In this document: piece by piece, positions 38,900 to 47,267 of the stretch | How positions within the stretch are numbered: the stretch's first letter is position 1 | Layout of the letters: each line of letters begins with the position of its first letter | From: Parendozoicomonas verongulae | GTDB taxonomy: Bacteria; Pseudomonadota; Gammaproteobacteria; Pseudomonadales; Endozoicomonadaceae | Length of the DNA: 64,000 nucleotides | Direction of reading: 5' to 3' | Assembly (NCBI RefSeq): GCF_009711465.1 | Contig: NZ_SMME01000870.1 | Span: forward strand, 21,284-85,283 | Program-made: the position numbers and the translations under genes | Notes under the pieces: generated by a model | What the model saw: the letters and a program-made list of their open reading frames with translations, nothing else | Database searches by the model: none | Told to the model about the DNA's origin: nothing

Positions 38900-39994
38900 A
38901 TGCCGACCGAAGTTATGCCCCAAAGTCTAAAAAATGGCAGAGACAGCGGCTACTTCCAGCCTCTGGCGAATATTCGCAATTGGATGAGCAAGGCGTGGCA
39001 GGGGCTGAACACTCAGCCCTGTGCACCTACGTGTTCAACCCGCCACCCTGAAGGCACGCTTCACTACTCTGAAAAGCGTAAAACCCTCCACCAAAGAGTC
39101 AGCTCCCAACATGGCATTACGGATGAGGATAAAGCCAGACACTTTATAAAAAATCTGAAACGCTCTCTGGATCGCACAGTGATCAACACGGAAGAACTCG
39201 TCACCAGAAGGGATGTTGATGATCTTCTGGAAAAGCTGATGCGCCAGATGTCTCTCCATCAGCAAAAACTGGTATCCCGCTTTCCAGGCAGGGTTGCTCG
39301 GGATAAAGCGATCAGACACGTCTTCAGACACCTGAAAAAAACAGCAGCTACAGCGTTTGAAAGGCGGTGTTTTCCAGAAGTGCTTGAGAGGATGAACGTC
39401 GCCCTTAAAGACAATCGCAACAGTCTGATTCTCAGTCTTGCCAATGCCAGGCCAGCTCCCCGCCCTCAGACACAAGAGCACAGGGAACAGAATTTTTTTG
39501 TTGAAAGACAACAGGGGTTGCAATGTGGCCGACACGCTATCAATGCCTTCTACCAAAAGCGCGTTCTTCGCAATCAACCAGAATTCGAATATATGGAAGC
39601 CCTGCAAATGCTTCGCCGCATGCAGGAAATTGAAGTTCTTGAAGGCACTCACCGCCCTCTGGTGATGCACCAGTACCATCTGATAGTGCATGAGCGTGGC
39701 CATCGCCACAGAATGCCAACTCCCAAATGTTTTGATGATTTGAGCTGCAACCGACTCACCCTGACGATGGAAGGCCACCATGTATGCTTTGCACGGGGAA
39801 CGGATGGTGAGTGGTATTTACTGGATAGCCTGAAATCCCACCGAGCCAGGAGGGTGAAGCCCTCTTCCTATATTCGCAGCCATCGCCGTGTGCACTCAAA
39901 AAAAACGGTGCTGCAACGCCCGGGAGTTGTGACTGTCGCTGTTATTTGCCAACAGACGAGGGACGCGCTGGACGGCTGTGTAAGTACCCCATAA
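38900..39994 (+). CDS. Josephin-like (ataxin-3 type) cysteine protease, candidate secreted effector
   Basis: The protein is 364 residues from ATG 38900; a TTG at 38885 is an alternative, and neither has a good ribosome-binding site. The N-terminal 190 residues are polar and helical with no recognised domain and no signal peptide. The C-terminal part carries Q204 and C209 in QQGLQCGRHAINAFY, and H294 followed 11 residues later by W305 and 15 residues later by D309 in EWYLLDS. Ataxin-3 has Q9, C14, H119, W130 and N134 at the same Q-to-C, H-to-W and H-to-N spacings. Josephin enzymes cleave ubiquitin chains in eukaryotes, so a bacterial copy would most likely act inside a host cell. It is inserted between pstS and pstC against the direction of the operon. 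Function is inferred from motif spacing only. Confidence 0.7.
   Translation: MPTEVMPQSLKNGRDSGYFQPLANIRNWMSKAWQGLNTQPCAPTCSTRHPEGTLHYSEKRKTLHQRVSSQHGITDEDKARHFIKNLKRSLDRTVINTEELVTRRDVDDLLEKLMRQMSLHQQKLVSRFPGRVARDKAIRHVFRHLKKTAATAFERRCFPEVLERMNVALKDNRNSLILSLANARPAPRPQTQEHREQNFFVERQQGLQCGRHAINAFYQKRVLRNQPEFEYMEALQMLRRMQEIEVLEGTHRPLVMHQYHLIVHERGHRHRMPTPKCFDDLSCNRLTLTMEGHHVCFARGTDGEWYLLDSLKSHRARRVKPSSYIRSHRRVHSKKTVLQRPGVVTVAVICQQTRDALDGCVSTP
39979..39990 (+). repeat. TGTAAGTACCCC motif at the 3' end of the Josephin-like gene
   Basis: The core of the dispersed repeat (TGTAAGTACCC) occurs here inside the last codons of the gene and just before a hairpin, as it does near 43791. It is a short match and could be partly chance. 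Confidence 0.4.
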
Positions 39995-39999
39995 AGCAA

Positions 40000-40027
40000 A
40001 AGGCCGACGCATCCATGCATCGGCCTT
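40000..40027. terminator. Bidirectional hairpin between the Josephin-like gene and pstS
   Basis: AAGGCCGA (40000-40007) pairs with TCGGCCTT (40020-40027), with some further pairing inside. Read on the minus strand it is followed by TTTTGCTTT, so it can end pstS; it also lies 6 bp after the convergent gene. Confidence 0.8.
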
Positions 40028-40047
40028 ATTAACAACTCAGGCTGTGG

Positions 40048-41019
40048 TTACAAACCCAGTGCAGCCAGCTGTTTGTCAACAACCCCGGAAGGCAGTGGGA
40101 TGTAACCATCCTTTACCACAACTTCCTGCCCCTGCTGAGAGAGAACCAGCTTCAGGAACTCACGCTCGATAGGGGCCAGCGGCTTGTTAGGCTGCTTGTT
40201 CACGTACACGTACAGGAAACGAGATAGTGGATAACTGCCGTTTACAGCGTTGTTCGGGTTCGCGTCTACAAAAGGCTGCCCCTCTTTTTTGGCCAGAGGC
40301 ACAGTCCGTACGCTGGAAGTTTTGTAGCCAATACCTGAATAGCCGATGCCGTTCAGAGATGCGGATACAGACTGAACAACTGATGCAGAACCAGGCTGCT
40401 CATTGACGTTGTTCTTGTAGTCCCCCTTACACAGGGCCTTCTTCTTGAAGTAGCCGTAGGTGCCTGATACAGAGTTACGACCATACAACTGAACATCACG
40501 ACCTGCCCAGTGGCCAGACAAACCTGCATCGCCCCAGGAAGAGATAGCTTTATTGCCACCACACTTGAGGGTGGAAGAGAACACTGCGTCAACCTGTGCC
40601 ATGGTCATGCCCTTGATCGGATTATCTTTGTTGACGAATACCGCCAGAGCATCGATAGCAACAGGAACAGCAGTGGGCTTGTAACCAAATTTCTTCTCGA
40701 AAGCCGCCAGCTCCTTATCCTTCATCTTACGGCTCATGGGGCCGAGATTAGAGGTACCTTCCGTCAGCCCCGGAGGCGCAGTAGAGGAGCCCGCCGCCTG
40801 AATCTGGATATTGACGTTAGGGTAGGTGCGCTTGAAGTCTTCGGCCCAAAGGGTCATCAGATTAGCAAGAGTGTCTGAACCCACGCTGGACAGGTTACCG
40901 GATACGCCACTGGCCTTGGTGTAAGTGGGAATATCTGCATCCACTTTACTGGCCTGGACATTCAGGGAGACACTGGCAGCGGCCAGAGTCAGGGCGGTAG
41001 CAATACCTTTCAGATTCAT
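40048..41019 (-). CDS. pstS: Phosphate-binding protein PstS
   Basis: This 323-residue periplasmic phosphate-binding protein has a signal peptide ending LNVQA and then the PstS core: [32 protein letters not shown], which contains the phosphate-binding Ser/Thr/Gly loop, and [12 protein letters not shown]. It binds periplasmic phosphate and hands it to PstC/PstA. A Pho box stands 80 bp upstream. The rest of the pst operon is 1.35 kb away beyond the oppositely oriented Josephin-like gene, an unusual split. Confidence 0.97.
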   Translation of the reverse strand: MNLKGIATALTLAAASVSLNVQASKVDADIPTYTKASGVSGNLSSVGSDTLANLMTLWAEDFKRTYPNVNIQIQAAGSSTAPPGLTEGTSNLGPMSRKMKDKELAAFEKKFGYKPTAVPVAIDALAVFVNKDNPIKGMTMAQVDAVFSSTLKCGGNKAISSWGDAGLSGHWAGRDVQLYGRNSVSGTYGYFKKKALCKGDYKNNVNEQPGSASVVQSVSASLNGIGYSGIGYKTSSVRTVPLAKKEGQPFVDANPNNAVNGSYPLSRFLYVYVNKQPNKPLAPIEREFLKLVLSQQGQEVVVKDGYIPLPSGVVDKQLAALGL

Positions 41020-41099
41020 TTTAAGCTCCAGTGCTTATCTATTTTCAGGATCTTATTCTTCTTTGAGTATCTAAAGCGAAGCCAGTATCCGATGCACAG

Positions 41100-41128
41100 G
41101 TGACAAATATATGAATCGTTTGTTACAG
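41100..41128 (-). promoter_or_regulatory. Pho box upstream of pstS
   Basis: On the minus strand CTGTAAC, GATTCAT and TTGTCAC are spaced at 11 bp, the PhoB direct-repeat arrangement, with moderate matches to CTGTCAT. It lies 80 bp upstream of the pstS start. Confidence 0.78.
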
Positions 41129-41245
41129 ATTTGCTACACCACTCAATATTTTCACGTGCACTGGTGTTTATTTCTTTTTCGACTTTAAATCCCTGAGCGC
41201 ATATCGGTATACTGATCCCAATAACAATAAAAAAGAGCCTGCACG

Positions 41246-41680
41246 ATGTTTGACACAGAAATTAACGCTGTAGAACTTGATTCTGTTGATACTCTCGACG
41301 CAGACCTGTACCCCACACCCCACGGGGAGCTGGCTCTGCAAATTCCAGCGATGCCCAGAGATACCAACCCTGATAATGATATTTTCGGTGGCTGGGTTGT
41401 ATCCCAGATGGACCTGGCCGCAGAAATCACTGCACGCAAAGTGGCCAAAGGGCGAGTGACCACCATCTCTATCCACCAGCTCACGTTCCTGCGCCCCATA
41501 GAAGTGGGAGATATGGTGAGCTGCTACACCAATGTCACCAACGTAGGCAGCAGCTCTGTTCACATAGATGTGGAAGTGTGGGTGCGCTCGGCGTCTGATC
41601 AAGAGCCTAACAAAGTGACTGAAGGCACTTTTGTGTTTGTAGCCATCGACCAAAACCGCCGCACCCGTCGCATTCGCTAA
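41246..41680 (+). CDS. yciA: Acyl-CoA thioesterase YciA
   Basis: This 144-residue hotdog-fold thioesterase hydrolyses acyl-CoA to free acid and CoA. The diagnostic segment is PRDTNPDNDIFGGWVVSQMD, with the catalytic Asp region, followed by RVTTISIHQLTFLRPIEVGD. Compared with E. coli YciA it has a slightly longer acidic N-terminus. It is divergent from pstS and its stop overlaps the stop of the convergent FAH-family gene by four bases. Confidence 0.93.
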   Translation: MFDTEINAVELDSVDTLDADLYPTPHGELALQIPAMPRDTNPDNDIFGGWVVSQMDLAAEITARKVAKGRVTTISIHQLTFLRPIEVGDMVSCYTNVTNVGSSSVHIDVEVWVRSASDQEPNKVTEGTFVFVAIDQNRRTRRIR

Positions 41681-42351
41681 ACAATCTCAGTCGAAACGTC
41701 CAGCAGCCCAGGAAGCGCAGCCTTTAGTTGCATTCCTGGTTCCAGCTGCCCTACACCAGCAGGTGTTCCGGTTATCACCACATCACCCGGTTCCAGAGTA
41801 AAAAAGGTGCTGATGTAAGCAATTAAAGGAAGAATACCGTTCAGCATCTGCGAACTGTTCCCGCTCTGGCGCAATTTACCATTGATATGTAGCTGCACAG
41901 GAACATCCTGCCAATCAACGATACATTCGGCAGGAACAAATGCTGAAAGAGGACATGAGCCATCAAATCCCTTGGCTTTTTCCCATGGGTGACCCTTTTC
42001 TTTCAGTGTACTTTGGAGCTCCCGCAAGGTCAGGTCGAGGGCGATCCCAACGCCAGAAATACCTGCTGCCACTTCACCTTCCGGGGCACCCGCCAGTTTT
42101 TTCCCAATCAGAACAGCAATCTCCGTTTCATAGTGAACACTGCCAAAGTCTGCTTTCACAACAACAGGCTGCTCCAGAGACACAATAGACGAGGCCGGTT
42201 TCATAAACAGAAGCGGCTCTGTGGGAACAGGGTTATTTAATTCTTGTGCATGTTCAGCGTAATTCCGGCCCACGCACACAACCTTGCCTGTGGGTAAATC
42301 AACCTGAGAACCATCAAACCATTGGTGCTGATACAAACTTTCCCCCTTCAT
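41677..42351 (-). CDS. FAH-family hydrolase (acylpyruvase-like)
   Basis: This 224-residue fumarylacetoacetate hydrolase-family enzyme has CVGRNYAEHAQEL, LFMKPASSIV, the metal-binding YETEIAVLIG (E-x-E) and GVGIALDLTLRELQ, and ends with the catalytic-loop motif GDVVITGTPAGVGQLEPG. Related single-domain proteins (YcgM, FAHD1) cleave acylpyruvates or decarboxylate oxaloacetate; the substrate is not determinable here. The frame is open to 42429, overlapping the divergent gene; ATG 42351 gives the family-typical N-terminus and is chosen, although no clear ribosome-binding site precedes it. Confidence 0.87.
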   Translation of the reverse strand: MKGESLYQHQWFDGSQVDLPTGKVVCVGRNYAEHAQELNNPVPTEPLLFMKPASSIVSLEQPVVVKADFGSVHYETEIAVLIGKKLAGAPEGEVAAGISGVGIALDLTLRELQSTLKEKGHPWEKAKGFDGSCPLSAFVPAECIVDWQDVPVQLHINGKLRQSGNSSQMLNGILPLIAYISTFFTLEPGDVVITGTPAGVGQLEPGMQLKAALPGLLDVSTEIV

Positions 42352-42419
42352 TTTTATAATGCGTCTATCTTGTTGGCTTTCTTTTTGGCCGTGTGCCCTA
42401 GCCTTCAGGAATACGATAG

Positions 42420-43787
42420 ATGAAGTCAAGATGCTTCTTGTCCGATTTGCTCTGCCTCTTTGCCCTGTTATTGCCCGCTCTGGTTACTGCAGAGGCAGAA
42501 ACCAACGAACCGGCGGAGTGGAAAAACTTTCTTGGGTTAACCACCATGTATCCCTCCACTCAGCAGGAGGGCTCCCGTCTTGTACCAACAGGATATACCC
42601 TGGCTGGAGAGGTTCATCTGGGTCGCCATGGCTCCCGTCAAGGTATCTATCCTAACGAGCTGGCAGAACTTCGTCAGTCTGCCCATGACTTGTTTAAAAA
42701 AGGTACCTCAACGCCTGCAGGAGCAAAACTGCTGCAGCAGATTGATAACTATTACGAGTGGCATGAAAAGACAAACGCACTTGGCAGGCTCACCTATGAA
42801 GGTGTAATGGAGCAATTTCATCTGGGGGCTCGCATGGCCATGAGGTTTATGGACCATTTAGAGGGTAATACACCCGTACGTGTGCGAGCTATAAACTCTG
42901 GCCTTAAACGCACCCAGGAAAGTCAGGCAGCTTTTATCTTTGGAGTAACCGGGGCATTTGCCGTTGCACAAGAAAGGGCTGTGCACACCTACAACATCCA
43001 TACCCATAAAGATCTGAAAGCGACTAACCCCCACACCTACTACAACTACAGGCCTCTCCATGACGTGACCAAAGCTATTGGGAAGGTGCTTGCCAGCCAG
43101 CAGTGGTCAGAGCCCCCTCAATCACTTTATGACTTTGCAGCAACTGTCGTCAGTGGTTTAAATGAGGAAGACGCACGGCAACTGGTGAAAACCATGGCGC
43201 AGCTGTGCAGGTTGGATTCGCCACAAGATATGAAGTGGGAACTGTGCGCACCTTTTGAGACATTTTCGAAAACAGAAAACAGTGTCGGGCTCTTTTCCTT
43301 TCTCTACGACATAACCCGTATCTTCGAGTTTTATGCTGCTGGCCCGGCGGTAGAAAAAAAAGGAGCTGTATTTGCCCTCGGTCTTCCTATTCTCGATAGC
43401 TTCTTATCCGCAGCACAGGAGATTGTGGAAGAACCAGAGACGGCTCCCCACATGAATCTGCGTTTCAGCCATGACTCCTCACTCATTTCCTTCATGACAA
43501 CCCTCGGGCTCATTAAAGCAGAAGGCAACAACAAAGAGCGTATGGAAACATTTTCCATGAAAGAGCTGTCTCCCATGTCCGCCAATATTGTCTGGCAGGT
43601 TTGGCGTAAAGGTTATGATGTACAGGTGGTAATGTTGCACAACGAACAGCCTGTCAACTTCCCAATTCCGGAGTGCGCAGAGGCGTTTATGTGCCAGTGG
43701 GATATTGTCAGGGAGCATTACTCTCAGGAAAAGTATCAACTGTCCCAATTACCCCAAACACTCTCCCTTCTGAAAGGCCAGGATTGA
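42420..43787 (+). CDS. Exported histidine acid phosphatase (phytase/MINPP-like)
   Basis: This 455-residue protein has a signal peptide (hydrophobic 9-22, probable cleavage after LVTA). The branch-2 histidine phosphatase signature is clear: LGRHGSRQ with nucleophile H70 and R69/R73, and SHDSS with H351 and proton donor D352. GRLTYEGVMEQFHLGARM and RAINSGLKRTQES are also typical. Family members release phosphate from phytate, inositol polyphosphates or sugar phosphates; MINPP proper has HAE instead of HD at the donor position. The exact substrate is open. It is close to, but not in, the pst locus and has no Pho box that I can see. Confidence 0.82.
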   Translation: MKSRCFLSDLLCLFALLLPALVTAEAETNEPAEWKNFLGLTTMYPSTQQEGSRLVPTGYTLAGEVHLGRHGSRQGIYPNELAELRQSAHDLFKKGTSTPAGAKLLQQIDNYYEWHEKTNALGRLTYEGVMEQFHLGARMAMRFMDHLEGNTPVRVRAINSGLKRTQESQAAFIFGVTGAFAVAQERAVHTYNIHTHKDLKATNPHTYYNYRPLHDVTKAIGKVLASQQWSEPPQSLYDFAATVVSGLNEEDARQLVKTMAQLCRLDSPQDMKWELCAPFETFSKTENSVGLFSFLYDITRIFEFYAAGPAVEKKGAVFALGLPILDSFLSAAQEIVEEPETAPHMNLRFSHDSSLISFMTTLGLIKAEGNNKERMETFSMKELSPMSANIVWQVWRKGYDVQVVMLHNEQPVNFPIPECAEAFMCQWDIVREHYSQEKYQLSQLPQTLSLLKGQD

Positions 43788-43792
43788 TTGTG

Positions 43793-43836
43793 TAAGTACC
43801 CAGACCAGCTATTCCCTCGTGGAAAGTAGCTGGTCT
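43793..43836 (+). repeat. TAAGTACCC repeat core with attached hairpin
   Basis: GTAAGTACCCAGACCAGC begins just after the phosphatase stop. AGACCAGCTA (43802-43811) pairs perfectly with TAGCTGGTCT (43827-43836), and TTCC/GGAA extend the stem inside. It may act as a terminator for the phosphatase gene or be a mobile hairpin unit. Confidence 0.6.
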
Positions 43837-43869
43837 ATGATGGAGGTGCAAAGCCAAAGGAGAAAAACC

Positions 43870-44130
43870 ATGAATGAAGAGCTTCAGGTCCGAATCCAAA
43901 CGCTGCACGACATACTGGAAGGGCAACCAGTTGACGAGTGCACCGCTGCATCCCTAAGACACATCACCACTGAGTTACAACTGGCACTCGCTCAGGCCGA
44001 TGGCACCATTCCCCAGGAATCCTACAACGAAGAGCTGGAAAGACAGGCCTTGCAATTTTCTGAGAACCATCCTGCCCTTTCGCAAGCGATACAGCAGGTT
44101 GTGAATACACTCAATAATATCGGTATCTAA
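43870..44130 (+). CDS. DUF4404 family small protein
   Basis: This 86-residue helical protein starts at ATG 43870 after a clear AAGGAG. The heptad-like LQVRIQTLHDILEGQPVDECTAASLRHITTELQLALAQ and the C-terminal HPALSQAIQQVVNTLNNIGI match the DUF4404 family, which has no known function. The frame is open upstream to 43819 but that start is inside the hairpin region and is rejected. Confidence 0.85.
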   Translation: MNEELQVRIQTLHDILEGQPVDECTAASLRHITTELQLALAQADGTIPQESYNEELERQALQFSENHPALSQAIQQVVNTLNNIGI

Positions 44131-44267
44131 TACCCCAGCTATGAAAGTCCAGCTTCACTTGTGCAAACAGATGCTGGACTTATCCAAACGTTCACAGCCC
44201 ACCATCATGCCGTTATAGGGCACGAAGCCTTATAAAACAAGGCAATGGCTTGTTTAGCAGCCACAAA

Positions 44268-44399
44268 AATCCATATTTACAGGCAGTCTAATCCATATTT
44301 ACTGGATTAGAATTCCATATTCACTCATACTAAAATCCATAATTACTGGAGTAAAATTCCATATTCATCCATCTTGGAATCCATAATTCCTATGACATT
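44268..44399 (+). repeat. Six direct repeats in exact 22-bp phase
   Basis: The core CCATA occurs at 44271, 44293, 44315, 44337, 44359 and 44381, always 22 bp apart. Units begin AATCCATATTTAC, AATCCATATTTAC, ATTCCATATTCAC, AATCCATAATTAC, ATTCCATATTCAT and AATCCATAATTCC. The last unit runs through the ATG of the following ATPase gene. CTAATCC and GGATTAG around unit 2 also form an inverted repeat. No spacers of CRISPR type are present. Confidence 0.88.
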
Positions 44400-45711
44400 A
44401 AGCCCTTCTTCAGAACCTCTCTACCCTAAGAGTACCGGCTACTGCCCCAGAGCAATTGAGAGTAACCTGAAGGCCTGCATAGCCGACACTCCAGCTATCA
44501 TAATCACTGGTCCCCGGCAGTCTGGAAAGACCACCTTAGTTAAAGAACTATTGAAAAAGTGTGGCGGAGGTAGCTACCACACTCTGGATGATGAAAATAT
44601 ACTCGCTCTTGCCGAAGCTGACCCTGTTGGCTTTTTACGTCAGCAGCAAAGCCAACAGACACACCCTGAAGCACCCGCCCCCATCATTATTGATGAGATA
44701 CAGCGCGCCCCCAGCCTCATCCGTACAATAAAGCTGCTGATTGATGAGCGTCGTCGACCCGGGGCTTTTATCCTGACTGGCTCTGCTGACCTGATGACAC
44801 TACCAACGCTGGCAGACTCACTGGCAGGGCGTGCTGAATTCATCACTCTTTACCCATTTAGTCACCCTGAAAGGGCTTATCAGGGGCAGTCCAGTACACC
44901 ACCGGATATCATCAGCCAACTTCTAGCCCCTGACTACTCCCCCCAAGCTGGGGCTCCCCTCTCTCTCCGACAATTACAGGACATTATTCTCCAAGGTGGA
45001 TACCCTGAAGCAGTAACCCGCTCTGGTACACGCCGTAGCCGCTGGCATAAGTCGTATGCCGATGCCGTCATTCGTCGAGATATTAAGGAACTCTTCCAGC
45101 TTCAGAAATTGGATGAAATGGGACAGCTATTCAAGGCCTTGGCCGCTATTAGCTCGGAAGCCCTGAGTTATGCCGCTTTAGGTAGAGCTGCACAGATGGA
45201 TACAAAATCGGTTCAAAAGTATGTTGCTGCCCTTGAGAACCTTTACTTGATCAAGCGTATTCCCGGCTGGCACCGCAACGAATTAAAACGCACAGTGAAG
45301 CAGCCAAAAGTTCACTTTATTGATACAGGATTACTCTGCACGACTCGGGGCATTACAACCACCCACTTGCATAAAAACCCCAATCTGATGGGCCCCCTTA
45401 TGGAAACATGGGTAGGCTCTGAGCTGCTAAAGGCAATGGCCGTCAGTGAACAAGAGTCAAATCTCTTTTACTATCGAGATCAAAACCGGCGAGAAGTCGA
45501 CTTTATCCTCGAAGGTCAGGATGGTCAGGCCACAGGCATTGAAGTTAAAGCAGGTATGACTATTAAAAAGTCCATGTTCTCCACCCTTGAAATGCTACTG
45601 GAAGCAGGAGTTATCCAGCGTGGTGTCGTCGTCTACAACGGTGATCAAATACTCCCCTTCTCCGACCGGCTGCTTGCGGTGCCAGCGGGAAGTTTGCTTT
45701 CGGGCTGTTAA
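44392..45711 (+). CDS. AAA ATPase with DUF4143 domain
   Basis: This 439-residue protein starts at ATG 44392; a TTG at 44374 is an alternative. The N-terminal AAA_14 domain has Walker A GPRQSGKT (40-47), Walker B IIIDEIQ (D101/E102) and the sensor LTGSADLM. The C-terminal DUF4143 domain includes a winged-helix-like part (AALGRAAQMDTKSVQKYVAALENLYLI) and a nuclease-like core with YYRDQNRREVDFILEGQDG and GIEVKAG, the E/D-(x)n-E-x-K arrangement of PD-(D/E)XK folds. Proteins of this type are common in bacteria, often in mobile or host-adapted genomes, and their function is unknown. The start lies inside the 22-bp repeat array, which may be its own operator. Confidence 0.88.
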   Translation: MTLSPSSEPLYPKSTGYCPRAIESNLKACIADTPAIIITGPRQSGKTTLVKELLKKCGGGSYHTLDDENILALAEADPVGFLRQQQSQQTHPEAPAPIIIDEIQRAPSLIRTIKLLIDERRRPGAFILTGSADLMTLPTLADSLAGRAEFITLYPFSHPERAYQGQSSTPPDIISQLLAPDYSPQAGAPLSLRQLQDIILQGGYPEAVTRSGTRRSRWHKSYADAVIRRDIKELFQLQKLDEMGQLFKALAAISSEALSYAALGRAAQMDTKSVQKYVAALENLYLIKRIPGWHRNELKRTVKQPKVHFIDTGLLCTTRGITTTHLHKNPNLMGPLMETWVGSELLKAMAVSEQESNLFYYRDQNRREVDFILEGQDGQATGIEVKAGMTIKKSMFSTLEMLLEAGVIQRGVVVYNGDQILPFSDRLLAVPAGSLLSGC

Positions 45712-45797
45712 AGCCTCAATCTTGGCGTAAGAAACAATCCCTTTCGTTTACAAGAATCTTCACCCACTGGCCCTGGCAAAATCATTGGACTGCATTG

Positions 45798-45836
45798 TAA
45801 GCACTCGGACCATTGCTTTCGCATAGTCTGGCGGCG
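45798..45836 (+). repeat. Copy of the dispersed TAAGTACCC repeat
   Basis: TAAGCACTCGGACCATTGCT begins at 45798 and continues TTCGCATAGTCTGGCGGCG, matching the copy at 9029 over about 38 bp with a few changes. It lies between the ATPase gene and the convergent flavoprotein gene. Confidence 0.6.
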
Positions 45837-45857
45837 TCTTTTGATGCCATAGCCCCT

Positions 45858-47267
45858 CTAAAGATCAAAAACCTTCCCGGGGTTCATAATCCCCTTCGGG
45901 TCAAATACAGCTTTTACCCCGCGCATCAAAGCAATCTCCTCTTCACTGCGGGTGTAGGTCAGATAATCTTTTTTCAGCAGCCCCACACCATGTTCCGCCG
46001 ACACTGAGCCGCCATACTTCTGCACAATCTCAAATACCCATTTACTGACCCGGTTACACTGCTGCAGGAACTCCTCACGGTTCAGGGTATCGGGTTTGAG
46101 TATATTCAGGTGCAAATTGCCATCGCCGATATGACCAAACCAGATAATTTCAAAATCCGGATATTCCCGGGAAACAACATCATCAATCTCCGCCAGAAAC
46201 GCAGGGACTTTGGAGACGACCACGGAAATATCATTTTTATAGGGTGTCCAGCGAGTAATGGTCTCGCTGATATCTTCCCGGCAGCGCCACAGGTTCTCCA
46301 GCTGAGACAGGGTCTGGCTCATCACTCCATCCAGCACCCAGCCTTGCTCCATGCAGTGCTCGAACAGTTCCATGGCTGTGTCGGATACCGCTTCACTGGT
46401 GCACTCAAACTCAAGCAGTGCATAAAACGGCGTGGGCGTTTCAAAAGGGCGCGGTATTCCGCTGTGTGCAATCACCTTGCTTAGCGCCTGCTCGGAGAAA
46501 AACTCAAAGGCGGTTAAATCTATCTTCTGCTGGAAACTTTCGAGAATGGACATCACGCCATTCATATCTTCCGCTCCCAGCATCAGCACGGTGAGATCCT
46601 GCGGCGGGCGCGCCAACCGCATGGTGGCTTCCACTACAAAGCCGAGAGTGCCTTCACCACCAATAAACAGCTGTCGTAAATCGTAGCCCGTGTTGTTTTT
46701 AACAAGTCCGCCATTCAGCTCCAGTAATTCACCGGTTCCGGTTACTACCTTTAATCCGGCGACCCAGTCCCGGGTCATGCCGTAGCGAATCACCTTAATA
46801 CCGCCCGCATTGGTAGAGATGTTGCCGCCAACCTGGCTGGAGCCACTGGATGCAAAATCAACAGGATAAAAAAGCCCCTGCTCTTCGGCGAAGTGCTGGA
46901 GTTGTTCAGTGATAACACCGGGACCGCACACAACGGTTCTGTCGATAGCACTGAAATCACTGATGGTGTTCATACGGTCGAAGGCCACAACGATTTCGCC
47001 ATTCATCGCTACTGCACCAGCACTCAACCCAGTGCGACCACCAGACGGCACCAGCCCGATAGTATGCTCACAGGCAAACCGGACAATGGCCTGCACCTCT
47101 TCAACAGACGACGGTAGAATAACAGCGAAAGGAGCCGGATCATGGAAGCGGGTCCAGTCTCGGCCATACTTCAGGAGAGAATCATCATCCATCAGTATAC
47201 GAGGCGTTGCACCGGCCACTTTAACAAGTTCGGCTTCAAGAAGGCTCACCAACTGCTTTTTGTTCAT
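45858..47267 (-). CDS. D-2-hydroxyglutarate dehydrogenase-like FAD oxidoreductase
   Basis: This 469-residue VAO-type flavoprotein has the FAD-binding PP-loop VPSGGRTGLSAGAV, then FASSGSSQVGGNISTNAGG, NNTGYDLRQLFIGGEGTLG, and C-terminal GHIGDGNLHLNIL and SAEHGVGLLKKDYL. D-lactate and glycolate oxidases share these motifs. The divergent pairing with serA supports D-2-hydroxyglutarate dehydrogenase: SerA makes D-2-hydroxyglutarate while reducing 2-oxoglutarate, and in Pseudomonas the dehydrogenase recycles it. ATG 47267 has AAAGG upstream and is preferred over the upstream start at 47318. Confidence 0.88.
   Translation of the reverse strand: MNKKQLVSLLEAELVKVAGATPRILMDDDSLLKYGRDWTRFHDPAPFAVILPSSVEEVQAIVRFACEHTIGLVPSGGRTGLSAGAVAMNGEIVVAFDRMNTISDFSAIDRTVVCGPGVITEQLQHFAEEQGLFYPVDFASSGSSQVGGNISTNAGGIKVIRYGMTRDWVAGLKVVTGTGELLELNGGLVKNNTGYDLRQLFIGGEGTLGFVVEATMRLARPPQDLTVLMLGAEDMNGVMSILESFQQKIDLTAFEFFSEQALSKVIAHSGIPRPFETPTPFYALLEFECTSEAVSDTAMELFEHCMEQGWVLDGVMSQTLSQLENLWRCREDISETITRWTPYKNDISVVVSKVPAFLAEIDDVVSREYPDFEIIWFGHIGDGNLHLNILKPDTLNREEFLQQCNRVSKWVFEIVQKYGGSVSAEHGVGLLKKDYLTYTRSEEEIALMRGVKAVFDPKGIMNPGKVFDL

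Noticed and set aside
42352..42419. Pho box for the histidine acid phosphatase
   Set aside because: No 11-bp phased CTGTCAT-like repeats were found before the gene.
44268..44399. CRISPR array
   Set aside because: The period is 22 bp with no unique spacers of 25-40 bp and no cas genes; the units are degenerate direct repeats.
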